64,000 bases of DNA from Bordetella parapertussis. GTDB lineage: Bacteria > Pseudomonadota > Gammaproteobacteria > Burkholderiales > SG8-41. A program made the position numbers and the translations under genes. Where the stretch lies: the NCBI GenBank assembly GCA_945861275.1, contig CAMATZ010000030.1, positions 1 to 64,000 on the forward strand, in the 5' to 3' direction. Positions within the stretch are counted from its first letter, which is position 1; each line of letters begins with the position of its first letter. Shown here piece by piece: positions 37,828 to 47,551 of the stretch. The notes below the pieces were generated by a model. It was not told the origin of the DNA. It did not search any database and saw nothing but the letters and a program-made list of their open reading frames with translations.

Positions 37828-37879
37828 AGTTGAACCGCGTTTGGCGGTAGATGCCAGCGAGCAAAATCGGAGTCACAAC

Positions 37880-39118
37880 ATGCCGGTTAATCTTTCACCT
37901 CCTGATCCCGCGACATTGCTGGCGGTAGCCGGCGTCACCCTCGGCATAGCCGAGGCAAATATCCGCAAGCCGGAGCGCAAGGATCTGCTGGTGATGCGCC
38001 TGGACGAGGGCGCGCGCGTGGCGGGCGTGTTCACGCAGAATCGTTTTTGCGCGGCGCCGGTGGTGGTCGCGCGCCAGCATCTGTCCATGCTCGACCTGGG
38101 GAAATCCGTGCGCGCACTGCTGGTCAACACCGGTTGCGCCAACGCGGGCACCGGCAAGGACGGCCTCAGGCACGCGCGCGAAACCTGCGCGGCGCTGGCG
38201 CAATTGCTCGGCTGCGCGCCGTCGCAGGTGTTGCCGTTTTCGACCGGCGTCATTATGGAGCCGTTGCCGGTGGATAAAATCATTGCCGGACTGCCGCAGT
38301 GCGTGGCGGACTTGCAGCCCGCAAACTGGGCGCGGGCCGCGCAGGCGATCATGACCACGGATACGGTGCCCAAGGCAGCGTCGCGCACGTTCGCTGTGGG
38401 CGGCACGAAAATTACAGTTACCGGAATGGCCAAAGGCGCCGGCATGATACACCCCAATATGGCGACCCTGCTGGGCTATGTGGCGACCGACGCAGCGGTG
38501 AGTCTGCCGCTGGTGAAGCGCGCGCTGGCCTATGCCGCGCAGCGCTCGTTTAACTGCATCACCGTGGATGGCGATACCTCGACCAACGATTCGTTCATCC
38601 TGATCGCGACCGGCAAAGCCGCGATGCCTGAAATTACCAGCGCCGACAGCGGCGAATACGCGGCATTTCGTGATGCCGTGACGGCGATCGCGCTGGAACT
38701 GGCGCAGGCCATCATCCGCGACGGCGAAGGCGCCACCAAGTTCATCACCGTGCGGGTCGACGGCGGCAACACCGAGGATGAGTGCCGCAAAGTGGCGTAC
38801 GCGATAGCGCATTCGCCGTTGACCAAGACGGCGTTTTTTGCGTCCGATCCCAATCTCGGCCGCATCCTGTGCGCCGTGGGTTACGCCGGCATAGGCGATC
38901 TGGATGCGGACAAAATTGATTTGTATCTGGATGATGTGCTGGTGGCCAAAAACGGCGGACGCCACGCCGATTATCAGGAGGCCGATGGCCAGCGTGTGAT
39001 GAAGCAGGCGGAAATTACGGTGCGCGTCGCGCTCAATCGCGGCAGCGCCTCGGCAACCGTATGGACCTGTGATTTGTCACACGATTACGTCAGCATCAAC
39101 GCGGATTACCGCAGTTAA
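37880..39118 (+). CDS. argJ: bifunctional ornithine acetyltransferase / N-acetylglutamate synthase
   Basis: A 412-residue ArgJ, which recycles the acetyl group from N-acetylornithine to glutamate in arginine synthesis. It is made as one chain that cuts itself before the Thr of MATLLGYV, within [14 protein letters not shown] (about residue 190). NTGCANAGTG and [10 protein letters not shown] are further signatures. The ATG at 37880 follows the secA stop by 52 bases. Whether it also has the synthase activity cannot be told from sequence. Confidence 0.96.
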   Translation: MPVNLSPPDPATLLAVAGVTLGIAEANIRKPERKDLLVMRLDEGARVAGVFTQNRFCAAPVVVARQHLSMLDLGKSVRALLVNTGCANAGTGKDGLRHARETCAALAQLLGCAPSQVLPFSTGVIMEPLPVDKIIAGLPQCVADLQPANWARAAQAIMTTDTVPKAASRTFAVGGTKITVTGMAKGAGMIHPNMATLLGYVATDAAVSLPLVKRALAYAAQRSFNCITVDGDTSTNDSFILIATGKAAMPEITSADSGEYAAFRDAVTAIALELAQAIIRDGEGATKFITVRVDGGNTEDECRKVAYAIAHSPLTKTAFFASDPNLGRILCAVGYAGIGDLDADKIDLYLDDVLVAKNGGRHADYQEADGQRVMKQAEITVRVALNRGSASATVWTCDLSHDYVSINADYRS

Positions 39119-39138
39119 AAACAGTAAAAATTACTTTT

Positions 39139-39151
39139 AAAACAAATAGTT
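39139..39151 (-). repeat. dispersed AT-rich motif, copy 4
   Basis: AAAACAAATAGTT on the plus strand, followed by ATAGA, in the 40-base gap between argJ and the AAA+ ATPase gene. It is the reverse orientation of the copies at 2051 and 5632. Confidence 0.6.
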
Positions 39152-39158
39152 ATAGATT

Positions 39159-40052
39159 ATGTCCGATGTCAGTAGCCTGTTGGCGCGCGCCGAGTCGCTG
39201 GTGGCGCGGCTGGAACAGCTGGTGCCCGCCGCATCCACGCCTACGAACTGGAAAGCGTCGATTGCGTTTCGCTGGCGCAAGCACGGCGGAAATAATGGAC
39301 GCGGCGGACGCGGCGTGCTGCAACCGGTCAATCAGGTTCACCGTATTCAGTTGAAAGACCTGCGCGGCATCGACGCGCAAAAGTTACTGGTCGAACAAAA
39401 CACGCGACAGTTCGTCGCAGGGCATCCGGCCAACAATGTATTGCTGACCGGTGCGCGCGGCACTGGCAAATCATCCATGATCAAGGCGCTGCTCACCAAG
39501 TATGCGCCGCGCGGATTGCGGCTGATTGAGGTGGAAAAGCAGGACCTTGTTGATCTGCCGGACATTGTTGATCTCATCTGCAACCGGCCCGAGCGTTTCG
39601 TGTTGTATTGCGACGACCTTTCGTTCGAGGCGGACGAGCCGGGCTACAAGGCGCTCAAAGTAGTGCTCGACGGATCGGTGGCCGCAGCTTCCGACAACTG
39701 CCTGATTTACGCCACCTCGAATCGCCGCCACTTGATGCCGGAGTTCATGCAGGAAAATCTCGAATACAAGCATGTCGGCGGAGAAATACATCCCGGTGAA
39801 ACCTCGGAAGAAAAAGTGTCGCTGTCGGAGCGTTTTGGCCTGTGGGTGTCGTTTTATCCGTTTGATCAGGACGAGTATTTGAATATTGCCGCGGTGTGGC
39901 TCGAACACTACCAGGTGGCGGACACCCGTTCCGCCGCAGTGCGGCAGGCCGCATTGCAGTGGTCGCTGCAGCGCGGTTCGCGCAGCGGCCGTGTCGCCTG
40001 GCAATTCGCGCGCGACTGGGCGGGACGCACACGCCTCGCGCGCAAAAAGTAA
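39159..40052 (+). CDS. AAA+ ATPase of the DUF815 family
   Basis: A 297-residue ATPase. Walker A reads LLTGARGTGKSSMIKAL and Walker B FVLYCDDLSFE, then a sensor stretch LIYATSNRRHLMPEF. DUF815 proteins are widespread and of unproven role; they stand near argJ and a Nudix gene in many betaproteobacteria, as here. No signal or membrane segment is seen. The next gene starts 11 bases after the stop, suggesting one transcript. Confidence 0.9.
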   Translation: MSDVSSLLARAESLVARLEQLVPAASTPTNWKASIAFRWRKHGGNNGRGGRGVLQPVNQVHRIQLKDLRGIDAQKLLVEQNTRQFVAGHPANNVLLTGARGTGKSSMIKALLTKYAPRGLRLIEVEKQDLVDLPDIVDLICNRPERFVLYCDDLSFEADEPGYKALKVVLDGSVAAASDNCLIYATSNRRHLMPEFMQENLEYKHVGGEIHPGETSEEKVSLSERFGLWVSFYPFDQDEYLNIAAVWLEHYQVADTRSAAVRQAALQWSLQRGSRSGRVAWQFARDWAGRTRLARKK

Positions 40053-40063
40053 ATTCCGTTCCG

Positions 40064-41008
40064 ATGCCCGCATCGCGCCGTCGCATCGAAGTCGCCGCCG
40101 CGGTACTACACGATGCCAGCGGACGCTTTCTGCTGGCGCAGCGCCCGGCCGGCAAAGCCTTTGCAGGTTACTGGGAGTTTCCCGGCGGCAAAGTCGAAGC
40201 GGGCGAATCCGCGGCTGCGGCGATGTGCCGCGAGCTGCAGGAAGAACTCGGCATCGAAGTGGATACCGTGTGTCCGTGGCTCACCCGTGACTTTGAGTAT
40301 CCGCACGCCGCGGTGCGCTTGCGATTTTTTCGCATTTATCAATGGCGCGGCGAGCCGCACGGCCGCGAAGGGCAGCGCTTTGCGTGGCAGACTGCCGGTG
40401 CGCTTAATGTCGGTCCAATATTGCCGGCGAACGGGCCGATTTTGCGCGCACTGGATCTGCCGGATGTTTACGCCATCACGCAGGCCGCGGCGCTGGGCAC
40501 CGATGTTTTCAGGCTGAGGCTCGCCGCAGCGTTGGTGCACGGCTTGAAGCTGGTACAGGTGCGCGAGAAACAAATGCCCGCGCACGCGTTACGGCAGTTC
40601 GCGGCAGAGGTGGTTGCGGATGCGCATCCATACGGTGCGCGCGTCTTGATCAATGGCGATGTGCAACTCGCGAAAGAAGCGGGTGCGGACGGCGTGCATC
40701 TGACATCGGCACAATTGCTTACGCTAACGCAGCGCCCGGCTTGCGAGTGGGTGGCGGCGTCGTGCCACAGCCGTGCAGAGGTCGAAGCGGCCACGCGCCT
40801 GGGTGTGGATTTTGCCGTGGCGGGGCCGGTGGCGCCTACGCCCACGCATGCGGGTGCGCCGGTTCTGGGATGGCACGGCCTCGCGCAATGCGTGGAAGAC
40901 GCATCGATACCGGTGTACGCGCTGGGTGGCATGCTGCCGCGAGACCTGGCGACGGCGCGGCTGGCGGGCGCGCAGGGCGTGGCGATGTTGCGCGGGGCTT
41001 GGCTTTAA
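40064..41008 (+). CDS. Nudix hydrolase fused to a ThiE-like thiamine phosphate synthase domain
   Basis: A 314-residue fusion. Residues 1-130 are a MutT-type Nudix domain, with the Nudix box intact in GGKVEAGE and [11 protein letters not shown]; this type clears 8-oxo-dGTP. Residues 140-314 are a TIM-barrel related to ThiE/TenI ([43 protein letters not shown]). MutT-ThiE fusions are known in proteobacteria, where the second half may not make thiamine phosphate. The stop overlaps the convergent yacG stop by four bases. Confidence 0.92.
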   Translation: MPASRRRIEVAAAVLHDASGRFLLAQRPAGKAFAGYWEFPGGKVEAGESAAAAMCRELQEELGIEVDTVCPWLTRDFEYPHAAVRLRFFRIYQWRGEPHGREGQRFAWQTAGALNVGPILPANGPILRALDLPDVYAITQAAALGTDVFRLRLAAALVHGLKLVQVREKQMPAHALRQFAAEVVADAHPYGARVLINGDVQLAKEAGADGVHLTSAQLLTLTQRPACEWVAASCHSRAEVEAATRLGVDFAVAGPVAPTPTHAGAPVLGWHGLAQCVEDASIPVYALGGMLPRDLATARLAGAQGVAMLRGAWL

Positions 41009-41217
41009 TTTAATGCCGGGCCATCGCTGGAAATATCCGGCTTGCCGCCGTCGTCACTGTCGTCGTGCTCTACCACGGGAATACGGTAACTTTCGCTGGC
41101 CCACGCGCCAAGATCAATCATCTTGCAGTGCTCGGAACAAAAGGGCCGCCACGGATTGCCGGCGCCCCACACCACCTTGGTGCCGCATCGCGGGCAACTC
41201 ACCAAACGCTCTAGCAT
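41005..41217 (-). CDS. yacG: zinc-binding DNA gyrase inhibitor YacG
   Basis: A 70-residue protein with a four-Cys zinc site (Cys8, Cys11, Cys27, Cys31) in the context CPRC...PFCSEHC, followed by [16 protein letters not shown], typical of YacG. In E. coli YacG binds GyrB and blocks DNA binding by gyrase. The acidic tail is usual. It follows zapD by 2 bases, and the coaE-zapD-yacG order matches that in E. coli. Confidence 0.95.
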   Translation of the reverse strand: MLERLVSCPRCGTKVVWGAGNPWRPFCSEHCKMIDLGAWASESYRIPVVEHDDSDDGGKPDISSDGPALN

Positions 41218-41219
41218 GG

Positions 41220-41975
41220 CTACAAATTACAGAACGTCAGTTCAAATTCAACGTCCGTCTCGACCGTCTTGGGACGTTGTCCGCCTTCGTTGCAGGTGAA
41301 GCGGATATTGAGCGCGTACTTGTTGGCGCTGATTTCAGGTACGCACTGATAGTTGCGCGACAGGCGGATGCACAACATTTGCGCCACGCGGCCCGCCATC
41401 ATCTGCTGATAGACGCCCTGGTGCGCGACCATTGTCGTGCTTTTGCCGCTTTCGCGCAGCAGCCGCAACACAATGACTATGGCTTCGCGTATCGGTTGGA
41501 AAGGCGCCAGCCATTGATTGAGATCGTGGCGGCGTTGATCGCTGTTTTGCTGCAGCCAAAAGTGATACCACGGCAAATCGAATTCGCACACGCCGCCGGG
41601 TATGCTGGTGCGTTGCTTGATGCTCATCAGCCAGTCATTTTCGCGCAGTTCCTGCCCCACTTTTCCGGAGACATGAAATAATTTCGACGCAGCCTGATCG
41701 ATTTTCAACAGTATGTCGTCGAGTGCGGTTTCGGACACATCGGGATTATCGTGCAGCGCATCCAGGATGTGCTTCTGGCGTTCGAGTTCCTGCAACAAGT
41801 CGGACTTCAAATCCGCACGGCTCGCCACTTCGAGTATTTCAAAAATGGAAACCAGCGCCGCATGATGTTCGAGGGCGTCCGATTTGGCGAGAAAATACTC
41901 GACGCGCTCGTACAAGTCCTCGAAGCGCAACAAAGTACGCACACGCTCGCTAAGCGGATACTCGTAGCTGATCAC
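41220..41975 (-). CDS. zapD: FtsZ-bundling protein ZapD
   Basis: A 251-residue ZapD, which binds the FtsZ C-terminal tail and bundles filaments. The N-terminal [23 protein letters not shown] is the family hallmark, with a helical middle and a beta-rich C-terminal part ([10 protein letters not shown]...[15 protein letters not shown]). It sits between coaE and yacG as usual. Confidence 0.95.
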   Translation of the reverse strand: MISYEYPLSERVRTLLRFEDLYERVEYFLAKSDALEHHAALVSIFEILEVASRADLKSDLLQELERQKHILDALHDNPDVSETALDDILLKIDQAASKLFHVSGKVGQELRENDWLMSIKQRTSIPGGVCEFDLPWYHFWLQQNSDQRRHDLNQWLAPFQPIREAIVIVLRLLRESGKSTTMVAHQGVYQQMMAGRVAQMLCIRLSRNYQCVPEISANKYALNIRFTCNEGGQRPKTVETDVEFELTFCNL

Positions 41976-42041
41976 AAGAGGTCCGGGGTTGCGGTTGATA
42001 ATGTGGACGAGTATTCACCATATTGCCCAAAAAATAAAGGG

Positions 42042-42671
42042 TTAACTGCGATTGCCTGCGCCGGCGGCCTGGCTGTGCCCCAGTTCCAGATAACGGGTAT
42101 GGTATGCGGCCACCTGCCGGCGCAGATCGTCCTCGCTGCCGTCGTTGTGCAGGACATCATCCGCTCCGGCGAGGCGCTGTGCCCTGGGTAATTGCGCCGC
42201 CATGATGGCGCGCACCGCAGCCTCGGATAACGCGCTGCGGCGCATGGTTCTGTCGATTTGCTGCTGCTCCGTGCAATCCACCACTGCGACGCGCTGGGTA
42301 ATATCGCGGTAGGTATTGCGCTCCAGCAGCAGCGGCACAGCCAGAATGACGTAGGCTTGTGTCGCGCCGAGCACTTGCGCGCGCGCGGCCGTATTGATCA
42401 AGGGGTGCAGGATCGCTTCCAGCCGGACCTTGGCCGCTGCATCGCCAAATACCCGCTCGCGCATGCGTGCGCGATCCATGCTGCCATCGGCCGCAATGAA
42501 TTCAACACCGAATTTTTCGCGGATTTCAGGGATGGCTGCGCCGCCGGGTTTGGTCAGTGCATGCGAGATGTCATCGACATCCACGATGCCCGCGCCCAGC
42601 GCGCCAAACAGGCGCGCCGCGCTGGATTTGCCGGAGCCGATGCCGCCGGTGAGTCCCACACAATAGGGCAT
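42042..42671 (-). CDS. coaE: dephospho-CoA kinase
   Basis: A 209-residue P-loop kinase for the last step of CoA synthesis. GLTGGIGSGKSS is Walker A, VDVDDISHALTKPGG the acidic substrate motif, and LLLERNTYRDITQRVAVVDC the lid and core region. The start at 42671 is two bases from the pilD stop; an upstream in-frame start at 42725 would add 18 unlikely residues. Confidence 0.95.
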   Translation of the reverse strand: MPYCVGLTGGIGSGKSSAARLFGALGAGIVDVDDISHALTKPGGAAIPEIREKFGVEFIAADGSMDRARMRERVFGDAAAKVRLEAILHPLINTAARAQVLGATQAYVILAVPLLLERNTYRDITQRVAVVDCTEQQQIDRTMRRSALSEAAVRAIMAAQLPRAQRLAGADDVLHNDGSEDDLRRQVAAYHTRYLELGHSQAAGAGNRS

Positions 42672-42672
42672 G

Positions 42673-43545
42673 TCAGAATAAATTGAGATAGTGGCGATTA
42701 AGGGCGGGTCCGTGAAACAGCGCAATCACGCCCGCGATGCCGAGGTAGGGACCGAAAGGAATCGGCGTCTCGCGGCCATGACGCGCAAAACCCATTAGCG
42801 CGATACCGATAATCGCCCCTGCCAGCGAGGACAATAAAATGACCAGCGGCAGCATCTGCCAGCCGAGCCAGGCGCCGATGGCGGCGAGCAGTTTGAAGTC
42901 GCCGTAACCCATGCCTTCCTTGCCGGTGACGAACTTGAACACCCAGAACACCGACCACAGCGCGAGATAACCGCACGCCGCACCGATCACCGCCGAGGGC
43001 AAATCCACGAAGGCGCTGCCCAGATTAAACAGCAAACCCGCCCACAACAGTGGCAGCGTGATGTCGTCGGGAAGATAAAACGTGTCGAGATCGATAAACG
43101 TCAGCGCAATCATCGCGAATACGAAGATCAAGGCGCCGCCGCCCGCCAAGGTGACGCCAAAGCGCGCGATGGCATAACCCGCCAGCGCGCCGGCAATCAA
43201 CTCGACCAGCGGATAGCGCAGCGAGATGCGCGTGCTGCAGCCCGCGCATTTGCCGCCCAAAACGAGATAGCTTACGACAGGAATGTTTTGCAGCGCGGTG
43301 ATGGGTTGCGCGCAGGAAGGACAGCGCGAGCGCGGTGTCCACAGGTTGTAGCGTTCCACGACCGGCGGGTCGACGACTATCGTTGGTGCTGCCGCTGGTG
43401 GGTCGAGTTCCGCGCATTCCACGCGCCATTGCCGTTCCATCATCTTGGGCAGGCGATGGATCACCACGTTCAGAAAACTGCCAATGGCAAGTCCGAAAAC
43501 GACAGCGAGAAATACCGCAAGCGGCGGATTCAAAAGCAAACTCAC
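42673..43545 (-). CDS. pilD: prepilin peptidase and N-methyltransferase PilD
   Basis: A 290-residue membrane aspartyl protease that cleaves and methylates type IV prepilins. The N-terminal methylase part carries four zinc Cys (Cys75, Cys78, Cys100, Cys103). The protease Asp residues are in FIDLDTFYLPD (152 or 154) and GMGYGD (Asp216). The GTG at 43545 is the family-like start; frames further upstream run into repeat DNA. It follows pilC after a repeat-filled gap of 265 bases. Confidence 0.94.
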   Translation of the reverse strand: MSLLLNPPLAVFLAVVFGLAIGSFLNVVIHRLPKMMERQWRVECAELDPPAAAPTIVVDPPVVERYNLWTPRSRCPSCAQPITALQNIPVVSYLVLGGKCAGCSTRISLRYPLVELIAGALAGYAIARFGVTLAGGGALIFVFAMIALTFIDLDTFYLPDDITLPLLWAGLLFNLGSAFVDLPSAVIGAACGYLALWSVFWVFKFVTGKEGMGYGDFKLLAAIGAWLGWQMLPLVILLSSLAGAIIGIALMGFARHGRETPIPFGPYLGIAGVIALFHGPALNRHYLNLF

Positions 43546-43554
43546 GGCATAAAC

Positions 43555-43675
43555 CCTACCCAGGAACCTCCCCGCGCGGGCGGGGACTCGACGCTCCCTT
43601 CTCCCCCCGGGACAAGGGAACACTTGCAGCGGAGCAGAAGGGTTGGGGAGAGCGCAGCGAGGGGGCCGAAGGCGG
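43555..43675. repeat. GC-rich repeats between pilC and pilD
   Basis: A CTCCCCGCGCGGGCGGGGA-type hairpin near 43567 and CCCTTCTCCCCCCGGGACAAGG near 43596 are followed by GGGGAGAGCGCAGCGAGGGGG near 43655. The last string and the general layout match the repeats after rnpB (13700-13960), so this is the same dispersed family. No gene is seen. Confidence 0.65.
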
Positions 43676-43677
43676 GA

Positions 43678-43730
43678 AGAGACGCCACGTTCATGGTCGC
43701 AATTCGCGACACACGTGCCGTGGCGTCTCT
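43678..43730. repeat. nested inverted repeat between pilC and pilD
   Basis: Outer arms AGAGACGCCACG (43678-43689) and CGTGGCGTCTCT (43719-43730) are perfectly complementary over 12 bases. An inner hairpin GTCGC-AATTC-GCGAC sits in the loop. In the pilC-pilD transcript this would be a stable structure. No U-run follows, so it is not a standard terminator. Confidence 0.7.
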
Positions 43731-43810
43731 CGCCGCAGCAGTAACCCAAGCGCCGTGTATGTGCTGCACGCTGCTACCGGAGGGGCGCCTTCGGAACGGG
43801 TTCAGGGGCG

Positions 43811-45040
43811 TTAGACCACGCTGCCCATTTTGAAAATCGGTAAATACATGGCGATAATCATGCTGCCGATCAGGGTGCCGAGCACCACCATGATGACCGG
43901 CTCCATCAGGCTTGACAACGCGGAAACCGCATCATCCACTTCCGCCTCATAAAAATCAGAAACTTTACTGAGCATGGCATCGAGTGAACCTGACTCCTCG
44001 CCGATCGATACCATCATCACCACCATATTGGTGAATACGCCGGAATTTTCCATCGACGAGGTGAGGCTGGAGCCGGTGGAAACTTCGGCCTGGATTTTCT
44101 TGGTGGCAATGAAGTACTCGTAATTGCCCGCTGCGCCCGCGACGGATTCAAGCGCTTCCACCAGCGGCACACCGGCGGCGAACATGGTCGACAGGGTACG
44201 GGTCCAGCGCGCAACCGAGGATTTGCGGATGAGATCGCCAAATACCGGGACCCGCAGCATGATGCGATCCATGATGATCTGCATTTTCACGGAGCGTTTC
44301 CAAAAATAGAAAAACGCATAGCCGCCGCCGCCAATGCCGCCGAATATCAGATACCAGTACGTCACGAAAAAATCGGAAATTCCCATCACGATCAAAGTCG
44401 GTGCAGGCAGATCAGCGCCGAAGCTGGAGAACACCTCCTTAAACGCCGGAATCACGAAAATCATGATAACGGCGGTAATTATAAACGCCACTACGATAAT
44501 CGAAATAGGATAAAACAGCGCGGCCTTGATCTGACTTTTTATAGCGAGAATTTTTTCCTTGTAGGTCGCCAACCGATCCAGCAGGCTGTCCAGAATACCG
44601 GCTTGTTCGCCGGCGCCGACCAGATTGCAGAACAAGGCGTCGAATTGGAGCGGGTGCTTCTCGAACGCCTGCTTCAGGCTGGCGCCGGTTTCCACGTCGC
44701 TCTTGATCGTCATCAGCAGCCGCGATACCGCCGGGTTCGCATGGCCTTTACCGACGATATCGAACGACTGCAACAGCGGCACGCCGGATTTCATCATGGT
44801 CGCCAGTTGGCGGGTGAACAGCGTAATGTCTTTGTCGGAGACCTTACCGCCACTGCCGATGCGCTGCTTTTTGACGGAATCAACTTTGATGCCCTGGCGG
44901 CGCAGCGTTGCATTGACCTGCGCTTCGCCGTTGGCGCGAATTTCGCCGCGCACGGACTTGCCGGACTTGTCCTTGCCACTCCACAAATAAGTGGCTGTCT
45001 GGTCTACCGCGCTTTTTCGCGCTACCGCTGCAGTCGCCAT
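43811..45040 (-). CDS. pilC: type IV pilus inner-membrane platform protein PilC
   Basis: A 409-residue protein of the GspF/PilC family with two homologous halves (KDITLFTRQLATMMKSGVPLLQ at about 70; SSVARWTRTLSTMFAAGVPL at about 275) and three membrane segments. It links the assembly ATPases to the pilus base. pilB, usually directly upstream, is absent; a CNNM/CorC-type gene stands there instead. pilD follows on the same strand. Confidence 0.96.
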   Translation of the reverse strand: MATAAVARKSAVDQTATYLWSGKDKSGKSVRGEIRANGEAQVNATLRRQGIKVDSVKKQRIGSGGKVSDKDITLFTRQLATMMKSGVPLLQSFDIVGKGHANPAVSRLLMTIKSDVETGASLKQAFEKHPLQFDALFCNLVGAGEQAGILDSLLDRLATYKEKILAIKSQIKAALFYPISIIVVAFIITAVIMIFVIPAFKEVFSSFGADLPAPTLIVMGISDFFVTYWYLIFGGIGGGGYAFFYFWKRSVKMQIIMDRIMLRVPVFGDLIRKSSVARWTRTLSTMFAAGVPLVEALESVAGAAGNYEYFIATKKIQAEVSTGSSLTSSMENSGVFTNMVVMMVSIGEESGSLDAMLSKVSDFYEAEVDDAVSALSSLMEPVIMVVLGTLIGSMIIAMYLPIFKMGSVV

Positions 45041-45121
45041 CGAGTCCCCCTAATTGCTCAATCTAACCAATGAGTTAGCGTGATTTGCCGATGATGCCTC
45101 TATTGCCTTCTATTGTAAAGA

Positions 45122-46435
45122 CTATTCAGATGCGGGAACAGTGCTTTCCGCAGGGGGCAAAGCGCGTACGACTTTGACGATGCGCCCTTGTGTGTGCACG
45201 ATTTCCAGCGCTACGCCGGCGATCTTGACGCTGGTATTGGCCTCCGGAATATCCTGAAAATGTTCCAGCAGCAAACCATTGAGTGTCTTCGGGCCGTCGA
45301 GCGGAAAATGAAATCCCAGCTTGCGATTCAGCTCACGCAGCGGCGTGCTGCCTTCGATCAAGTAGCTGCCGTCGTCCTGCTTCGAATAGCCGCCGGCGCG
45401 CATCGGCGAGTTGGTGGTGAATTCACCGATGATTTCTTCGAGGATATCTTCCAGCGTCACTAACCCCTGCAATTCGCCGTACTCATCGACGATCAGCCCC
45501 AGGCGGTCCTGGCCTTCCTGAAAGTTTTGCAACTGCGTGAACAAGGGGACGCCCGACAGCACAAAAAAAGGTTCGCGCACGAGCTTGCGCAGCGCATCGA
45601 TCGACAATTCGTCGCGATGCAGCAGATTGAGCGCGTGGCGTATCCTCAGCGTGCCGGTGATTTCATCGAGATGATCCACGTAGGCCACTACGCGCCGGTG
45701 GTGCGATGTGACCAATTGCTGGGTGATTTCCTCCAGCGGCGCGGACAAATTGATGGCTTCGATCTGGTTGCGCGGCACCATCACGTCGTCCACCGTGATG
45801 GCCTCCAACTCAAACAGATTCAGCAGTATCGTTCCATGTTTCTTGGGTAGTATGTTTGATGACTCGAGTACGATAGTGCGAAGCTCCTCGACCGACAACG
45901 CCTGCGGGCCGTTTTCCTGGGTTTGGATACGCAGCAGGCGCAGCAGCGGTTTAAGTATGGCGTTGGTGGATATTGAAAGCAGGTGGACAAAGGGTGCAGA
46001 GATCGTGGCTAAAACATGCATGGGCCAGGCCACCAGCCTCGCGATGGATTCCGCGTTATGCTGGCCGAGACGCTTGGGCACCAGCTCGCCAATCACGATT
46101 GAAAAATAGGTGATGGAGATCACAATCACCGCGGTCGCAGCGATGTTGCTTATCTGCGTATCGAATCCCCGCGATTGGAACCATGCGGACAGCGGTGTGG
46201 CAAACACCGCCTCGCCAAAAATGCCGTTCAACAGGCCGATGGATGTGATGCCGATCTGGATGGTAGACAGAAACCGTGTCGGGTCTGCACTCAGTTTAAC
46301 GGCGGCGGTGGCAAGCGCATCCCCGCCGTTGGCGAGCGTTTCCAGTCGTGATCTGCGCGCGGTGAGCAGCGCCACCTCCGACATGGCGAACAGGCCGTTC
46401 AGCAGAATCAGTGAAATGACAATCAGCACTTCCAT
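45122..46435 (-). CDS. CNNM/CorC-type membrane protein (DUF21, CBS pair, CorC_HlyC)
   Basis: A 437-residue UPF0053 protein. Residues 1-195 are a DUF21 transmembrane domain (FAMSEVALLTARRSRLETLA near the start), residues 205-330 a CBS pair (VMVPRNQIEAINL; LGLIVDEYGELQGLVTLEDILEEIIGEF), and the last 90 residues a CorC_HlyC domain. Relatives export magnesium or affect cobalt resistance, though old annotations say hemolysin. The gene is independent of pilC, 81 bases away, on the same strand. Confidence 0.92.
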   Translation of the reverse strand: MEVLIVISLILLNGLFAMSEVALLTARRSRLETLANGGDALATAAVKLSADPTRFLSTIQIGITSIGLLNGIFGEAVFATPLSAWFQSRGFDTQISNIAATAVIVISITYFSIVIGELVPKRLGQHNAESIARLVAWPMHVLATISAPFVHLLSISTNAILKPLLRLLRIQTQENGPQALSVEELRTIVLESSNILPKKHGTILLNLFELEAITVDDVMVPRNQIEAINLSAPLEEITQQLVTSHHRRVVAYVDHLDEITGTLRIRHALNLLHRDELSIDALRKLVREPFFVLSGVPLFTQLQNFQEGQDRLGLIVDEYGELQGLVTLEDILEEIIGEFTTNSPMRAGGYSKQDDGSYLIEGSTPLRELNRKLGFHFPLDGPKTLNGLLLEHFQDIPEANTSVKIAGVALEIVHTQGRIVKVVRALPPAESTVPASE

Positions 46436-46532
46436 GGGTTCACCTGTTCAAGACGGCGCACAAGGCCATGCAAGCATTGTATTCGGCGCGCTCATCGGTA
46501 ACAATCTGTGAAATGAAAAATGGGAGAGCAAG

Positions 46533-47513
46533 ATGCTGAATGTGGCGATTTACGGGATGGGCAACTGGGGTTCGCGCCTCATCGAGTCGGTGCAGGGCAA
46601 GAGCGACAAAATAAAATTTGTGTGCGGCATCACACGCGATCCGGCGGCGCATCGCGCCAGTGCAGACAAATACGGCATCGCGCTCAGCAACAGTTACGCC
46701 GACGTGTTGCGCGACCCGGCAGTGGATGCGGTGTTGATTGCCACCCCGCACTCCCTGCATTGCCAGCACATCGTCGAGGCCGCGCGCGCGGGCAAGCACG
46801 TGTTTGCCGAGAAGCCGATCACGCTTACTGCCGCCACCGCCCGGCAAGCGGTGGATGCCACCAAAGCCGCGGGCGTAACCCTGGGGCTGGGTTTCAACCG
46901 CCGTTATGCGCCGGCGTTTGTCGAAATGAAGCGCCGCATACTGGCGGGCGAAATCGGCGATCTGGTACACATCGAAGGTCATCATTCCGGCCCGACGGGC
47001 TTCAATCTGAAGCCCGGTTACTGGCGCTCCACGCGCGCCGAGTCGCCGGCGGGCGGCATGTCGCCGCGCGGCATCCATACCCTCGATGCGATGATCAATC
47101 TGGGCGGCTTGATCTGTGAAGTGTATGCGCACAGCGAGCGGCGCAAACTGCAGCCGCCCATCGACATGGACGACACCACATCGATGCTGCTCAGGTTCAA
47201 GAACGGCATCACCGGCTATTTCGCCACGCTGTTCATTACCGGTGATCTGTATCGCGTGCATGCCTTCGGCACCAAGGGCTGGCTTGAACTGCGCGGTGAC
47301 ACCGAACTCCTTGCGCGCGGGCTTGCAGGCAATCCGCAGCCGATAACGTTGCCGGTGGTTGACAAGGAACGCGCCGAACTCGAAGCCTTTGCCGACGCGG
47401 TGGCAGCCAAGCAGCCGTACCTGGTGCCGCCCGAGCAGGCGGTCAATGGTATTGCGGTGATCGAGGCTATTGTTGCTTCCGCAGAAACTGGAAACGTTAT
47501 AAAGATCGAATAG
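46533..47513 (+). CDS. Gfo/Idh/MocA family NAD(P)-dependent oxidoreductase
   Basis: A 326-residue oxidoreductase. The N-terminal Rossmann fold opens with VAIYGMGNWGSRL, and the family's catalytic-region motif AEKPITL is present (Lys of EKP). The C-terminal alpha/beta domain has GGMSPRGIHTLDAMINLGG, with the usual His two turns after the glycine pair. The substrate is likely a sugar or sugar-acid derivative but cannot be named. The TAG stop lies in AATAGTTATAGA, related to the dispersed AT motif. It converges with metC. Confidence 0.9.
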   Translation: MLNVAIYGMGNWGSRLIESVQGKSDKIKFVCGITRDPAAHRASADKYGIALSNSYADVLRDPAVDAVLIATPHSLHCQHIVEAARAGKHVFAEKPITLTAATARQAVDATKAAGVTLGLGFNRRYAPAFVEMKRRILAGEIGDLVHIEGHHSGPTGFNLKPGYWRSTRAESPAGGMSPRGIHTLDAMINLGGLICEVYAHSERRKLQPPIDMDDTTSMLLRFKNGITGYFATLFITGDLYRVHAFGTKGWLELRGDTELLARGLAGNPQPITLPVVDKERAELEAFADAVAAKQPYLVPPEQAVNGIAVIEAIVASAETGNVIKIE

Positions 47514-47520
47514 TTATAGA
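47509..47520 (-). repeat. partial AT-rich motif at the end of the Gfo/Idh gene
   Basis: AATAGTTATAGA, sharing ATAGTTATAGA with the copy after argJ. It supplies the TAG stop, as copy 2 does for rfaE2. Only half of the motif is present. Confidence 0.35.
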
Positions 47521-47551
47521 GAAAGCCGGCAATGGGTTGAAGTTGTCGGCA

